Source: Devosia sp. (lineage in GTDB: Bacteria; Pseudomonadota; Alphaproteobacteria; Rhizobiales; Devosiaceae). From it: a stretch of DNA of 64,000 nt. The stretch spans positions 50,938-114,937 of the forward strand of contig NZ_JAFKHE010000026.1 in NCBI RefSeq assembly GCF_017307495.1. The letters run 5' to 3'. Every line of letters starts with the position of its first letter. Position 1 is the first letter of the stretch. Positions 8,171 to 15,740 of the stretch are shown piece after piece. The notes beneath the pieces were generated by a model, which was not told where the DNA came from, made no database searches, and saw only the letters and a program-made list of their open reading frames with translations. A program made the position numbers and the translations under genes.

Positions 8171-9514
8171 ATGTCCGATTTCGATCTCGTCATCGCCGGA
8201 ACCGTCGTCCTCCCCGCGCTGGTCATCGAGGGCGGCTATGTCGCCGTGCGCGACGGCAAGGTCGTGCATGTCGGCGAGGGCGCCGCTCCGCATGCGCATG
8301 AGCGGCACGATTTCGGCAACGCGCTGATCCTGCCCGGCGCCATCGACGCCCAGGTGCATTCGCTGAGCCAGAAGCACCAGGAAGACTTCATCTGGTCGAC
8401 CCGCTCGGCCGCTGCCGGCGGCGTCACCACGATCGTCGACATGCCCTATGACGAGGGCAACGTCGTCAACTCCGCCGCGGCCGTGCGCCAGAAGGTCGAG
8501 CACGCCTCCCCGCAGGCCCGCGTCGACTTCGCGCTCTACGGCACGATCGATCCGGCCGAGGGCGCGAGCCGCATCGCCGAGCAGGCGGCAGCCGGCGTCG
8601 CCGCGTTCAAGTTCTCGACCTTCGGCACCGATCCGGTGCGCTTCCCCCGCATCTCGCCGCCGCTCCTTCAGGAAGCGTTCATCGAGGTGGCAAAGACGGG
8701 GCTGACTGGTGGCGTCCACAACGAGGACGACGAGAGCGTGCGCGCCGCAATGGCGAAAGTGAAGGCCTCCGGCATCACCGACTGGCGCGCCCACGGCATG
8801 AGTCGCCCGCCGCTGACCGAGTTGCTGGCGACGCTGCAAATCTACGAAACCGGGGCGCAGACCGGGTGCGACGCGCATGTTGTCCACTGCTCGCTCAGCC
8901 GGGGTTACGATATCGCGGCCGACTACCGAGCCCGCGGCTTCGGCGCCAGCATCGAATGCTGCATCCACTACCTCACCCTCGATGAGGAAAGCGACGTCCG
9001 CCGCCTCGGCGGCAAGGCCAAGATCAACCCGCCCATCCGCCCGCGTGCCGAAGTCGAAAAGCTCTGGCAGCAGGTCGCCGCGGGAAATGTGACGATCGTC
9101 TCCACCGACCACGCCAGCTGGTCCGAAGACCGCAAGACCAATCCCGACATGCTCGCCAATGCCTCCGGCGTCCCCGGCCTCGAAGCCATGGTGCCGCTGT
9201 TCGTGAAAGGCGCGCTCGAGCGCAACATCCCCCTCACCTGGGCGGCTCGCCTGATGGCCGCCAATCCGGCGAAGCACTTCCGCCTCAAGGACAAGGGCGC
9301 GCTCGAAGCCGGCAAGGACGCCGACATCACCGTGCTGGTGAACCGCCCGCAAATCTACGACGCCGCCCGCTCCGGCCACAACGTGGTCGGCTGGAGCCCG
9401 TACAACGGAATCGAGCTGCCGTGGACGGTGGCGGGCACTTGGCTCCGCGGCCAGCAGGTCTTCGACGGGACGACGGTGGCCGAGCCGGGAGGTGGCCGGT
9501 GGGTTCGGCCGTGA
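8171..9514 (+). CDS. Hydantoinase/dihydropyrimidinase-family amidohydrolase (predicted hydantoin-propionate ring opening)
   Basis: A 447-residue cyclic amidohydrolase. Metal-centre elements are Lys147 (AAFKFS, the carboxylated Lys), HNEDDES, the His in VVHCSL, CIHYLT and Asp in STDHASW; SRPP is also typical. The first metal motif, normally HxH after PGxID, reads D59-A-Q61-V-H63, so the first His ligand is Gln. In ergothioneine breakdown the fourth step opens the hydantoin ring of hydantoin-5-propionate to N-carbamoylglutamate by a uracil-pathway-like hydrolase, and this gene precedes a carbamoylase, fitting that role. A GGAG site lies near the ATG. Allantoinase-like or dihydropyrimidinase activity cannot be excluded from sequence alone. 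Confidence 0.83.
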   Translation: MSDFDLVIAGTVVLPALVIEGGYVAVRDGKVVHVGEGAAPHAHERHDFGNALILPGAIDAQVHSLSQKHQEDFIWSTRSAAAGGVTTIVDMPYDEGNVVNSAAAVRQKVEHASPQARVDFALYGTIDPAEGASRIAEQAAAGVAAFKFSTFGTDPVRFPRISPPLLQEAFIEVAKTGLTGGVHNEDDESVRAAMAKVKASGITDWRAHGMSRPPLTELLATLQIYETGAQTGCDAHVVHCSLSRGYDIAADYRARGFGASIECCIHYLTLDEESDVRRLGGKAKINPPIRPRAEVEKLWQQVAAGNVTIVSTDHASWSEDRKTNPDMLANASGVPGLEAMVPLFVKGALERNIPLTWAARLMAANPAKHFRLKDKGALEAGKDADITVLVNRPQIYDAARSGHNVVGWSPYNGIELPWTVAGTWLRGQQVFDGTTVAEPGGGRWVRP

Positions 9515-9576
9515 ACGCGGTGCACCTGGGCACCGCCATCCAGCTTCGCTACGCGCCAATGGCGCCAGCTTCGCTA

Positions 9577-9665
9577 CCCTCCCCACAAGGGGGAGGGAGA
9601 CGATGGAACCGCGCTCTCGTTGAGCGTCTCCCTCCCCCTTGTGGGGAGGGATCAAGGGTGGGGGT
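9577..9665. repeat. Repeat family B, copy 1
   Basis: CCCTCCCCACAAGGGGGAGGGAGAC and its near-complement GTCTCCCTCCCCCTTGTGGGG, about 30 bases apart, close a long imperfect hairpin; the right end reads ATCAAGGGTGGGGGT. Direct short repeats CAGCTTCGCTA stand just left of it. It fills the space between hydantoinase and carbamoylase genes. Confidence 0.8.
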
Positions 9666-9686
9666 ACTCCACGCACAGGCCGCGCC

Positions 9687-10925
9687 ATGACCCGCAACCT
9701 CCCCACCCAGGCCGCCCGCATCGCCGAGGACATCTCCGCCCTCGCCGAGATCACCGAGCCCGATCACCCCTATACCCGCCGTGCCTTCACCCCGATGTTC
9801 CTGCGCGGCCGCGAGTGGCTCGTCCGCCGCTTCGAGCAGGCCGGCCTCGAAACCCGCATCGATGCCTCGGGCAACCTCATCGGCCGGCGCCGCGGCAGCA
9901 TCGGCGGCAAGACCATCATGCTGGGCTCGCACACCGATACCGTCCCCGACGGCGGCCGCTTCGACGGCATTGCCGGCGTCTCGGCGGCGCTCGAAGTCGC
10001 CCGCGCCCTGAACGACCAGGGCATCACGCTCCGACACGACCTCGAGATCGTCGATTTCCTCGCCGAGGAGGTGTCGATCTTCGGCGTCTCCTGCGTCGGC
10101 AGCCGCGGCATGGCCGGGGTACGGCCGGACGCCTGGCTCGAGCGTAGCGCGGACGAGATGACGCTTCGCGAAGGCATCGCCGAAGTCGGCGGCAATCCCG
10201 GCAAGACCGAGAAGCGCGAGGACATCGCCGCCTTCCTCGAGCTGCATATCGAGCAGGGCCCGGTGCTCGAGGACGGCAAGCTCGACATCGGCGTCGTCAC
10301 CGCCATTGCCGGCATCACCCGCATCGAGATCATCGTCGACGGTCGTGCCGACCATGCCGGCACTACGCCGATGGGCTCCCGGCAGGACGCGCTGACTGCC
10401 GCCGCCCGCCTGGTGATCGGCATCGAAGAACTGGGCACCAGGCTCAGCCGGGGCCAGTTCCACTTTGCCGCTACGGTGGGCGAATTCTCGATCGAGCCGG
10501 GCGCTGCCAACGTCGTTCCGTCGCGCGCCCGCCTGCTCGTCGATGCACGGGCCGAGCGCCGGGCCGACATGGAAACGTTCGTGACCGAACTCGCCGCCTT
10601 GGCGGCTGCCGTCACCGCCGAGACCGGCGTCGCCATAGAGCCGCCAGTTACCATTTCCGACAATTTGCCAACGCCTTGCGACGAGTTCGTGCTGAATACG
10701 CTCGACGCGGCAGCCGTGGCCGTGGGCGCGCGCCACCGCCGCATGGCCTCGGGCGCCGGACACGACACGGCCTGGATGGCGCGGATCACTCGGGCGGCGA
10801 TGATCTTCATCCCCTGCCTCGGCGGCCGCAGCCACACGCCGGAGGAATTCGCCGAGACGGCAGACGTGGCCCTCGGCGCCGCCGTGCTGCTGGAGGCGGT
10901 GCAGCGGCTGGATCGGAGGCTGTAG
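9687..10925 (+). CDS. M20-family N-carbamoyl-L-amino-acid hydrolase (predicted N-carbamoylglutamate amidase)
   Basis: A 412-residue zinc amidase of the hydantoinase/carbamoylase (HyuC/AtzF-like M20) family. Metal ligands are visible in GSHTDTVPDGGRFDG (His82, Asp93), the FLAEEVS Glu pair, LELHIEQGP and the C-terminal GAGHDTAWM; GRADHAGTTPM marks the dimerisation domain. The ATG at 9687 is chosen because the upstream frame lies in repeat B. The family cleaves N-carbamoyl amino acids to the amino acid, CO2 and ammonia. Next to the hydantoinase it should release L-glutamate from N-carbamoylglutamate, the last step of ergothioneine degradation; allantoate or ureidopropionate hydrolysis are alternatives. 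Confidence 0.87.
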   Translation: MTRNLPTQAARIAEDISALAEITEPDHPYTRRAFTPMFLRGREWLVRRFEQAGLETRIDASGNLIGRRRGSIGGKTIMLGSHTDTVPDGGRFDGIAGVSAALEVARALNDQGITLRHDLEIVDFLAEEVSIFGVSCVGSRGMAGVRPDAWLERSADEMTLREGIAEVGGNPGKTEKREDIAAFLELHIEQGPVLEDGKLDIGVVTAIAGITRIEIIVDGRADHAGTTPMGSRQDALTAAARLVIGIEELGTRLSRGQFHFAATVGEFSIEPGAANVVPSRARLLVDARAERRADMETFVTELAALAAAVTAETGVAIEPPVTISDNLPTPCDEFVLNTLDAAAVAVGARHRRMASGAGHDTAWMARITRAAMIFIPCLGGRSHTPEEFAETADVALGAAVLLEAVQRLDRRL

Positions 10926-10934
10926 TGCTGGCCA

Positions 10935-11062
10935 CCCCTCATCCGGGCTGCGCGCCACCTTCTCCCCGACGGGGAGAAGAACAGAGCGCCGACTGCGCAG
11001 TCGGGGTATTCCTCTCCCCGTCGGGGAGAGGGTGGACCGGCGAAGCCGGGACGGGTGAGGGG
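10935..11062. repeat. Repeat family A, copy 2 (inverted relative to copy 1)
   Basis: Runs from CCCCTCATCC to GGGTGAGGGG and carries the same two CTCCCCGWCGGGGAG palindromes and the central CCGACTGCGCAGTCGG as copy 1, in the opposite orientation. It separates the carbamoylase from the DUF917 gene. Confidence 0.85.
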
Positions 11063-11088
11063 TTTGGGCCCCGAACAGGAGTAGTGCC

Positions 11089-12216
11089 GTGGGTCGCATA
11101 CTGACCGAGAAAGACGTGGAACCGGCCGTGAAGGGCGGTTCCGTCTATGCCGCCGGGGGCGGTGGCTGGGCCGACCATGGCCGCATGCTGGGCTATGCCG
11201 CGACCTCCATCGGCAAGCCCGAACTGGTGGATATCGAAGAGCTGGACCCAAGCGACTGGGTGGCGACCGCCGCCGCCATCGGTGCCCCCGCCTCGACCAC
11301 GCCGTGGGAGATGCGCGGCGTCGACTACGTCAAGGCCGTCAAGCTGCTGGAGAAGGCGCTGGGCGACAAGCTGAGCGGCCTGATCATCGGCCAGAACGGC
11401 AAGAGCTCGACGCTCAACGCCTGGCTGCCGGGCGCGATCCTCGGCACCAAGGTGGTCGACGCCGTCGGTGACATCCGCGCGCACCCGACCGGCGACATGG
11501 GCTCGATCGGCATGGCCGGCAGCCCGAAAAAGATGATCCAGACCGCCGTTGGCGGCAACCGGGCCGAGAACCGCTATATCGAGCTGGTGGTGAAGGGCGC
11601 GACGGCGAAGATCTCGCCGATCCTGCGCACCGCCGCCGACCAGTCCGGCGGCTTCATCGCCTCGTGCCGCAACCCGCTGCGCGCCAAGTATGTGCGCCGC
11701 AACGCGGCGTTGGGCGGAATCTCGCTGGCGCTGGCGCTCGGCGAAGCGATCATCGCAGCCGAGAAGAAGGGCGGCTCGGCGGTCATCGACGCCATCGTCA
11801 AGACCACCGGCGGCACCATCCTGGCCAAGGGCGCGGTGACGAAGAAGGATCTCGTCTACACCAAGGAAGCCTTCGACATCGGCCGCTTCATCGTCGGCGA
11901 GGGCGACACGGCGCTCACCATCCACACCATGAACGAATACATGGCGATTGACGATGCGGGCGGCAACCGGCTCGCCACCTTCCCCGACGTGATCGCCACC
12001 CTCGACGCCGCCGGCACCCCGCTCTCGGCCGGCCAGCTGCGCGAAGGCATGTTCATCTTCATCCTCCACGTCCCCAAGAAGGTCATCCCGCTGTCGTCGT
12101 CGGTGCTCGATCCGGCGGTCTATCCGTCGGTCGAGAAGGCGATGGGGATCGAACTGGCGAAATACGCGCTGGACGGGGTGAAGAAGAAAAAGAAGAAGGC
12201 GAAGGGGTGGGAGTAG
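11089..12216 (+). CDS. DUF917 / S-methyl-thiohydantoin desulfurase family protein
   Basis: A 375-residue protein starting with GTG after an AGGAG site. The N-terminal AAGGGGWADHGRML, the IGAPAS segment, the LIIGQNGKSS stretch and VVDAVGDIRAHP are the landmarks of the DUF917 family, now named after a thiohydantoin desulfurase. In ergothioneine catabolism a new enzyme type removes sulfur from the thiohydantoin intermediate and links the histidine-like early steps to the uracil-like late steps. Its position between carbamoylase and urocanase-like genes fits this. The C terminus ends in a Lys run (VKKKKKKAKG) that is probably a disordered tail. Function is inferred from family and context. Confidence 0.8.
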   Translation: MGRILTEKDVEPAVKGGSVYAAGGGGWADHGRMLGYAATSIGKPELVDIEELDPSDWVATAAAIGAPASTTPWEMRGVDYVKAVKLLEKALGDKLSGLIIGQNGKSSTLNAWLPGAILGTKVVDAVGDIRAHPTGDMGSIGMAGSPKKMIQTAVGGNRAENRYIELVVKGATAKISPILRTAADQSGGFIASCRNPLRAKYVRRNAALGGISLALALGEAIIAAEKKGGSAVIDAIVKTTGGTILAKGAVTKKDLVYTKEAFDIGRFIVGEGDTALTIHTMNEYMAIDDAGGNRLATFPDVIATLDAAGTPLSAGQLREGMFIFILHVPKKVIPLSSSVLDPAVYPSVEKAMGIELAKYALDGVKKKKKKAKGWE

Positions 12217-12238
12217 GCTCGGACGCTGGTTCACTTGG

Positions 12239-12376
12239 CCACCCCCACCCTTGATCCCTCCCCACAAGGGGGAGGGAGACGACAGAAGCGCCGCCGGTGC
12301 CGCAGCTCTCCCTCCCCTTGATGGGGAGGGTAGCGAAGCTTGCCGCGTTTCGCGGCTAGCGTAGCTGGGTGGGGTG
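12239..12376. repeat. Repeat family B, copy 2
   Basis: ACCCTTGATCCCTCCCCACAAGGGGGAGGGAG on the left and CTCTCCCTCCCCTTGATGGGGAGGGTAGCGAAGCTTG on the right enclose a variable centre; GCGTAGCTGGGTGGGG closes it. It stands between the DUF917 and urocanase-like genes. Confidence 0.75.
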
Positions 12377-12437
12377 GAGCCCGCGCTCTGTCGTCCGGGG
12401 GGTCGTCTCGCCCAATGGCGTGCGCTACAACCAGCCC

Positions 12438-14105
12438 ATGCCCAAGCCCAACCCCCGCCACCCGAATTTCCCCATTCCCTCCGGCCCCGTCCTGCGCGCC
12501 AAAGGCTGGCGGCAGGAGGCTCTGCTCCGCCTGCTCGAGAACGTGCTGAGCGTCGGCGAAGACCCGGACAAGCTCATCGTCTATGCCGCGCTCGGCAAGG
12601 CGGCGCGCAACTGGGCGGCGCACGAGCAGATCGTCAAAGCGCTGACGACGATGGACGAGGACCAGACGCTCGTCATCCAGTCGGGCAAGCCGATCGGCCT
12701 GTTCAGGACCCACGCCAGGGCGCCGCTCGTCATCATGGCCAACTGCAACATCGTCGGGCAGTGGGCAAAAGCCGAGGTGTTCTACGAGCTCGAGAAGAAG
12801 GGGCTGATCGCCTGGGGCGGGCTTACCGCCGGGGCGTGGCAATACATTGGGTCGCAGGGCGTCATCCAGGGCACCTACGAGATCTTCATGCGCATCGCCG
12901 AGAAGCGCTTCGGCGGCTCGCTGGCCGGGCGCTTCATCCTCACTGCCGGGATGGGTGGCATGGGCGGGGCGCAACCGCTGGCTGGCCGCATGGCGGGCGC
13001 GGCGATCCTCGATGTCGACGTCGATCCGGCGCGCGCCGCCCGGCGCAAGGAGATCGGCTATCTCGAGCACATCGCGCCGGACCTCGATGCGGCGCTGGCG
13101 ATGATCGAAGCTGCCGTGCGTGAGAAGCGCGCGACCTCGGTCGGTCTCGTCGCCAACGCCGCCGACGTCTATCCCGAGATTCTGCGCCGCGGCATCATCC
13201 CCGACATCGTCACGGACCAGACCAGCGCCCACGACCTCGTCTACGGCTACGTCCCCGCCGGCATGAGCCTCGACGAAGTGAAGCGCCTGCGCGTCGATGG
13301 CCAGGGCCAGCTGATGGCGGCGAGCCGCGCCTCCATCGCAACCCATGTGCGCGCCATGCTCGGCTTTCTGGAGCGCGGCGCCGAGGTGTTCGACAACGGC
13401 AACCTGATCCGCACGCAGGCGAAACAGGCCGGCGTCGACAACGCCTTCGACATCCCGATCTTCACCGAAGCCTACCTCCGGCCCCTGTTCGCGCGGGCCA
13501 TCGGCCCGTTCCGCTGGATGGCGCTGTCGGGCGAACCCGAGGACATTTCCCGCATCGACGACCTCGTCCTCGAGATGTTTCCCGACAACCGGATCGTCAC
13601 CAACTGGATTTCGCTGGCGCGCCAGCACATCCCGTTCGAGGGCCTGCCCGCCCGCATCGCCTGGCTCGGCCATGGCGAGCGCACGGCGCTGGCGCTGCGC
13701 GTCAACGACCTGGTGCGCGCCGGCACGCTCAAGGGGCCCATCGCCTTCAGCCGCGACCATCTCGATGCCGGCGCCATGGCCCATCCCAACATCATGACCG
13801 AGAACATGAAGGACGGCTCCGACGCCATCGCCGACTGGCCGCTGCTCGACGCCATGCTGCTGACCGCCTCGATGGCCGACCTCGTGGTCATCCACTCGGG
13901 CGGCGGCGGCTATGCCGGCTACATGACCTCCGCCGGCGTGACCCTGGTCGCCGACGGCACCGCGGCAGCCGACGAGCGGCTGTCGCTCGCCCTCACCAAC
14001 GACACGGGGCTGGGCGTGATGCGCTATGCCGACGCGGGATACGAGGAGTCGAAGGACGAGGCGGAGAAGAAGGGGCTCTTGTGGTTTGACCTGGGTGGGA
14101 AGTAA
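12438..14105 (+). CDS. Urocanase-family hydratase, predicted thiourocanate hydratase
   Basis: A 555-residue protein, the normal urocanase length, with KAARNW, QSGKPIGLFRTH, the NAD-binding stretch LTAGMGGMGGAQPLAG (from residue 168), VTDQTSAHD, IGPFRW, DHLDAG, DGSDAIADWP and ADAGY. Positions that distinguish true urocanases differ: ARICWLG is ARIAWLG (Ala408 where the essential Cys sits), YGQMTAGSW is WGGLTAGAW and HHGGGVG is IHSGGGG. Reported thiourocanate hydratases are urocanase relatives with specific active-site differences. With the MIO-less HAL relative this argues for hydration of thiourocanate to a thiohydantoin propionate rather than histidine degradation. The ATG at 12438 gives the family-length N terminus; GTG at 12420 is an alternative. 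Confidence 0.85.
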   Translation: MPKPNPRHPNFPIPSGPVLRAKGWRQEALLRLLENVLSVGEDPDKLIVYAALGKAARNWAAHEQIVKALTTMDEDQTLVIQSGKPIGLFRTHARAPLVIMANCNIVGQWAKAEVFYELEKKGLIAWGGLTAGAWQYIGSQGVIQGTYEIFMRIAEKRFGGSLAGRFILTAGMGGMGGAQPLAGRMAGAAILDVDVDPARAARRKEIGYLEHIAPDLDAALAMIEAAVREKRATSVGLVANAADVYPEILRRGIIPDIVTDQTSAHDLVYGYVPAGMSLDEVKRLRVDGQGQLMAASRASIATHVRAMLGFLERGAEVFDNGNLIRTQAKQAGVDNAFDIPIFTEAYLRPLFARAIGPFRWMALSGEPEDISRIDDLVLEMFPDNRIVTNWISLARQHIPFEGLPARIAWLGHGERTALALRVNDLVRAGTLKGPIAFSRDHLDAGAMAHPNIMTENMKDGSDAIADWPLLDAMLLTASMADLVVIHSGGGGYAGYMTSAGVTLVADGTAAADERLSLALTNDTGLGVMRYADAGYEESKDEAEKKGLLWFDLGGK

Positions 14106-14136
14106 GGGCTGGAGCACTTGGCTCCACTCCACCCAG

Positions 14137-14293
14137 CTTCGCTAGGCCGCCAGCGCGACCAGCTCCGCTACCCTCCCCCTCAAGGGGAGGGAGGCGAAGG
14201 AACTGAGAATTCGCAGCCGGCTCTCCCTCCCCCTTGTGGGGAGGGTAGCGGAGCTTGCGAGCGAAGCGAGTTAGCGCAGCTGGGTGGGGGTGA
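14137..14293. repeat. Repeat family B, copy 3
   Basis: CACCCAGCTTCGCTAGG and GCTACCCTCCCCCTCAAGGGGAGGGAG on the left face CTCCCTCCCCCTTGTGGGGAGGGTAGC and TAGCGCAGCTGGGTGGGG on the right. The whole 204-base space between the converging urocanase-like and creatininase genes is little else, so it may also end transcription from both sides. Confidence 0.75.
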
Positions 14294-14309
14294 GCCACCC
14301 GCTCCGGTG

Positions 14310-15104
14310 TCAGCTGCCCTGCCCGGGCAGCGGATAGCGCTCCACTTCGCGCAGCAGTTCGATGAACGCATCCACCGCCGTTTCGACGGTGATCCGACCC
14401 TTGTCTGCCGTGGCGAGATGCGCGTCGCCCGCAGCGCCCAGCGGGTGGATGTCGCTGGCGATCCAGGCGTAGCTCGTCGCCCCGGTCGGGCGCATGTACT
14501 TGTAGCCCTGCTCGTCGCGCGCGGCGACGGAGGGGTAGTCCTGCAGCTTGTCGCGGTTCACCAGTTCGGGCCTCAGGTGCATCACCACCGAGGTCTCGCT
14601 GTCGCCGCCGTGGATGCCGTGGCGGTTCTCGATGTCTGAGTAGATGTCCTTGGGCCAGTACTGGCTCCAGCCCGTCTTGACCGCCAGCATCCCCGCCTTC
14701 ACCCGCAATTCGCGCGCCACGATGTCGAGGATCGACACGTTCCCGCCGTGCGAGTTGACGAACACCACCTTCCGGATGCCCGAGCGGGCGATCTCGAGCC
14801 CGACCTGCGTCCACGCGTCGATCAGGTTGGTTGCCGTGTGGCTCAGCGTGCCGGTCTGCCAGATATGCTCGTTGGACTTGCCGATCGCCTGCACCGGCAG
14901 GATGCGGATGTCCATGTCTCTCGGCGCGCGCTCGACCAGCAGGTCCAGGTGCCCCTGGTTGATGATCGTGTCCGTACCCACCGGCAGATGCGGGCCGTGC
15001 TGCTCGACCGCCGCCGTCGGGAAGACTGCGATCGTCTTGTTCGGATCGAGGCCGTGGAATTCGAAGGCGGAGAAGTCGTTCCACCAGATCTTGCGGTAAG
15101 CCAT
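14310..15104 (-). CDS. Creatininase-family amidohydrolase
   Basis: A 264-residue protein of the creatininase fold. Metal-binding residues are Glu34 and His36 in AVEQHGPHLP, Asp45 in VGTD, the HGGN loop (His119) and Glu170 in HGGDSETS. The family contains creatinine amidohydrolase, formamidopyrimidine deformylases and mycofactocin peptidase, all acting on small amides, so the substrate cannot be named. RidA follows 17 bases downstream in the same direction. It converges with the ergothioneine-type genes and diverges from a NitT/TauT-type importer whose far end carries a second amidohydrolase; these probably make up one catabolic module for a cyclic amide or pyrimidine-like nutrient. Confidence 0.85.
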   Translation of the reverse strand: MAYRKIWWNDFSAFEFHGLDPNKTIAVFPTAAVEQHGPHLPVGTDTIINQGHLDLLVERAPRDMDIRILPVQAIGKSNEHIWQTGTLSHTATNLIDAWTQVGLEIARSGIRKVVFVNSHGGNVSILDIVARELRVKAGMLAVKTGWSQYWPKDIYSDIENRHGIHGGDSETSVVMHLRPELVNRDKLQDYPSVAARDEQGYKYMRPTGATSYAWIASDIHPLGAAGDAHLATADKGRITVETAVDAFIELLREVERYPLPGQGS

Positions 15105-15121
15105 GTAAAGTCCCTGGAGAA

Positions 15122-15511
15122 TCAGCCGGGCGTGGCCGCAATAGCCTCGATCTCGACCACGAATTCGGGCCGGGCGAAACCGGAGACGATCATCAGCGTC
15201 GACGCCGGATAGGGCTCGGCAAACAGCTTGTTGCGCACCTGCATGTAGGGCTGCAGGTGCTCCCGGCCGGTGACGAAGGCGTTGATGCGTACGATGTCCC
15301 CCAGGCTCATCGCGGCCTCGGCCAGGATCGCCTCGATGTTGGCGAAGGCGAGCGCGGCCTGGCCGGCGCAGTCGGGCGGAATGGTCCCGTCCTTGGCTAT
15401 GCCCAGTTGCCCCGACAGGAACACGAAGCGCGAGCGCGACGCCACCTCGATGCCGGGACTGTAGGGCGCGAAGGGCGGGTGGATCGACGATGGCGAAAGC
15501 GGCTTATGCAC
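15122..15511 (-). CDS. RidA (YjgF/YER057c/UK114) family protein
   Basis: A 129-residue RidA fold protein starting with GTG behind a GGGGG-rich site. VFLSGQLG, ANIEAIL, VRINAFVT and VVEIEAIA are family landmarks. Canonical RidA deaminates reactive enamines and imines using an Arg in a PAR motif; here this is EPYPASTLM, so Arg is Ser and it probably belongs to another Rid subfamily. Such relatives are often found in catabolic operons where ring opening or deamination creates reactive nitrogen intermediates. It is transcribed first, followed by the creatininase-family gene. Confidence 0.87.
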   Translation of the reverse strand: MHKPLSPSSIHPPFAPYSPGIEVASRSRFVFLSGQLGIAKDGTIPPDCAGQAALAFANIEAILAEAAMSLGDIVRINAFVTGREHLQPYMQVRNKLFAEPYPASTLMIVSGFARPEFVVEIEAIAATPG

Positions 15512-15740
15512 AGGACCCCCGATGTGTATGCTCAGCTAAGCGTCAAACGCGTCCAAATGAAAGCCCCGATTTCGACCGCACTGCCTATTCGGGTGGCATC
15601 CTGGCAGAAGGGCGCATTTTTGGGCTTTTCTTTTGCGCGGGGGCGCGGAATCAATGGCCTGGCGTGCCCGCGCGGCACAGGAGTTTGCCTACCGGCCGGC
15701 GGGGGAATTCCCGGCGGAGACCTCAACAGGGAGACTGACG

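Noticed and set aside
2456..14105. Canonical histidine utilisation (hut) operon
   Set aside because: No imidazolonepropionase, formimidoylglutamase or formiminoglutamate deiminase, and both hutH- and hutU-like proteins lack key catalytic residues.
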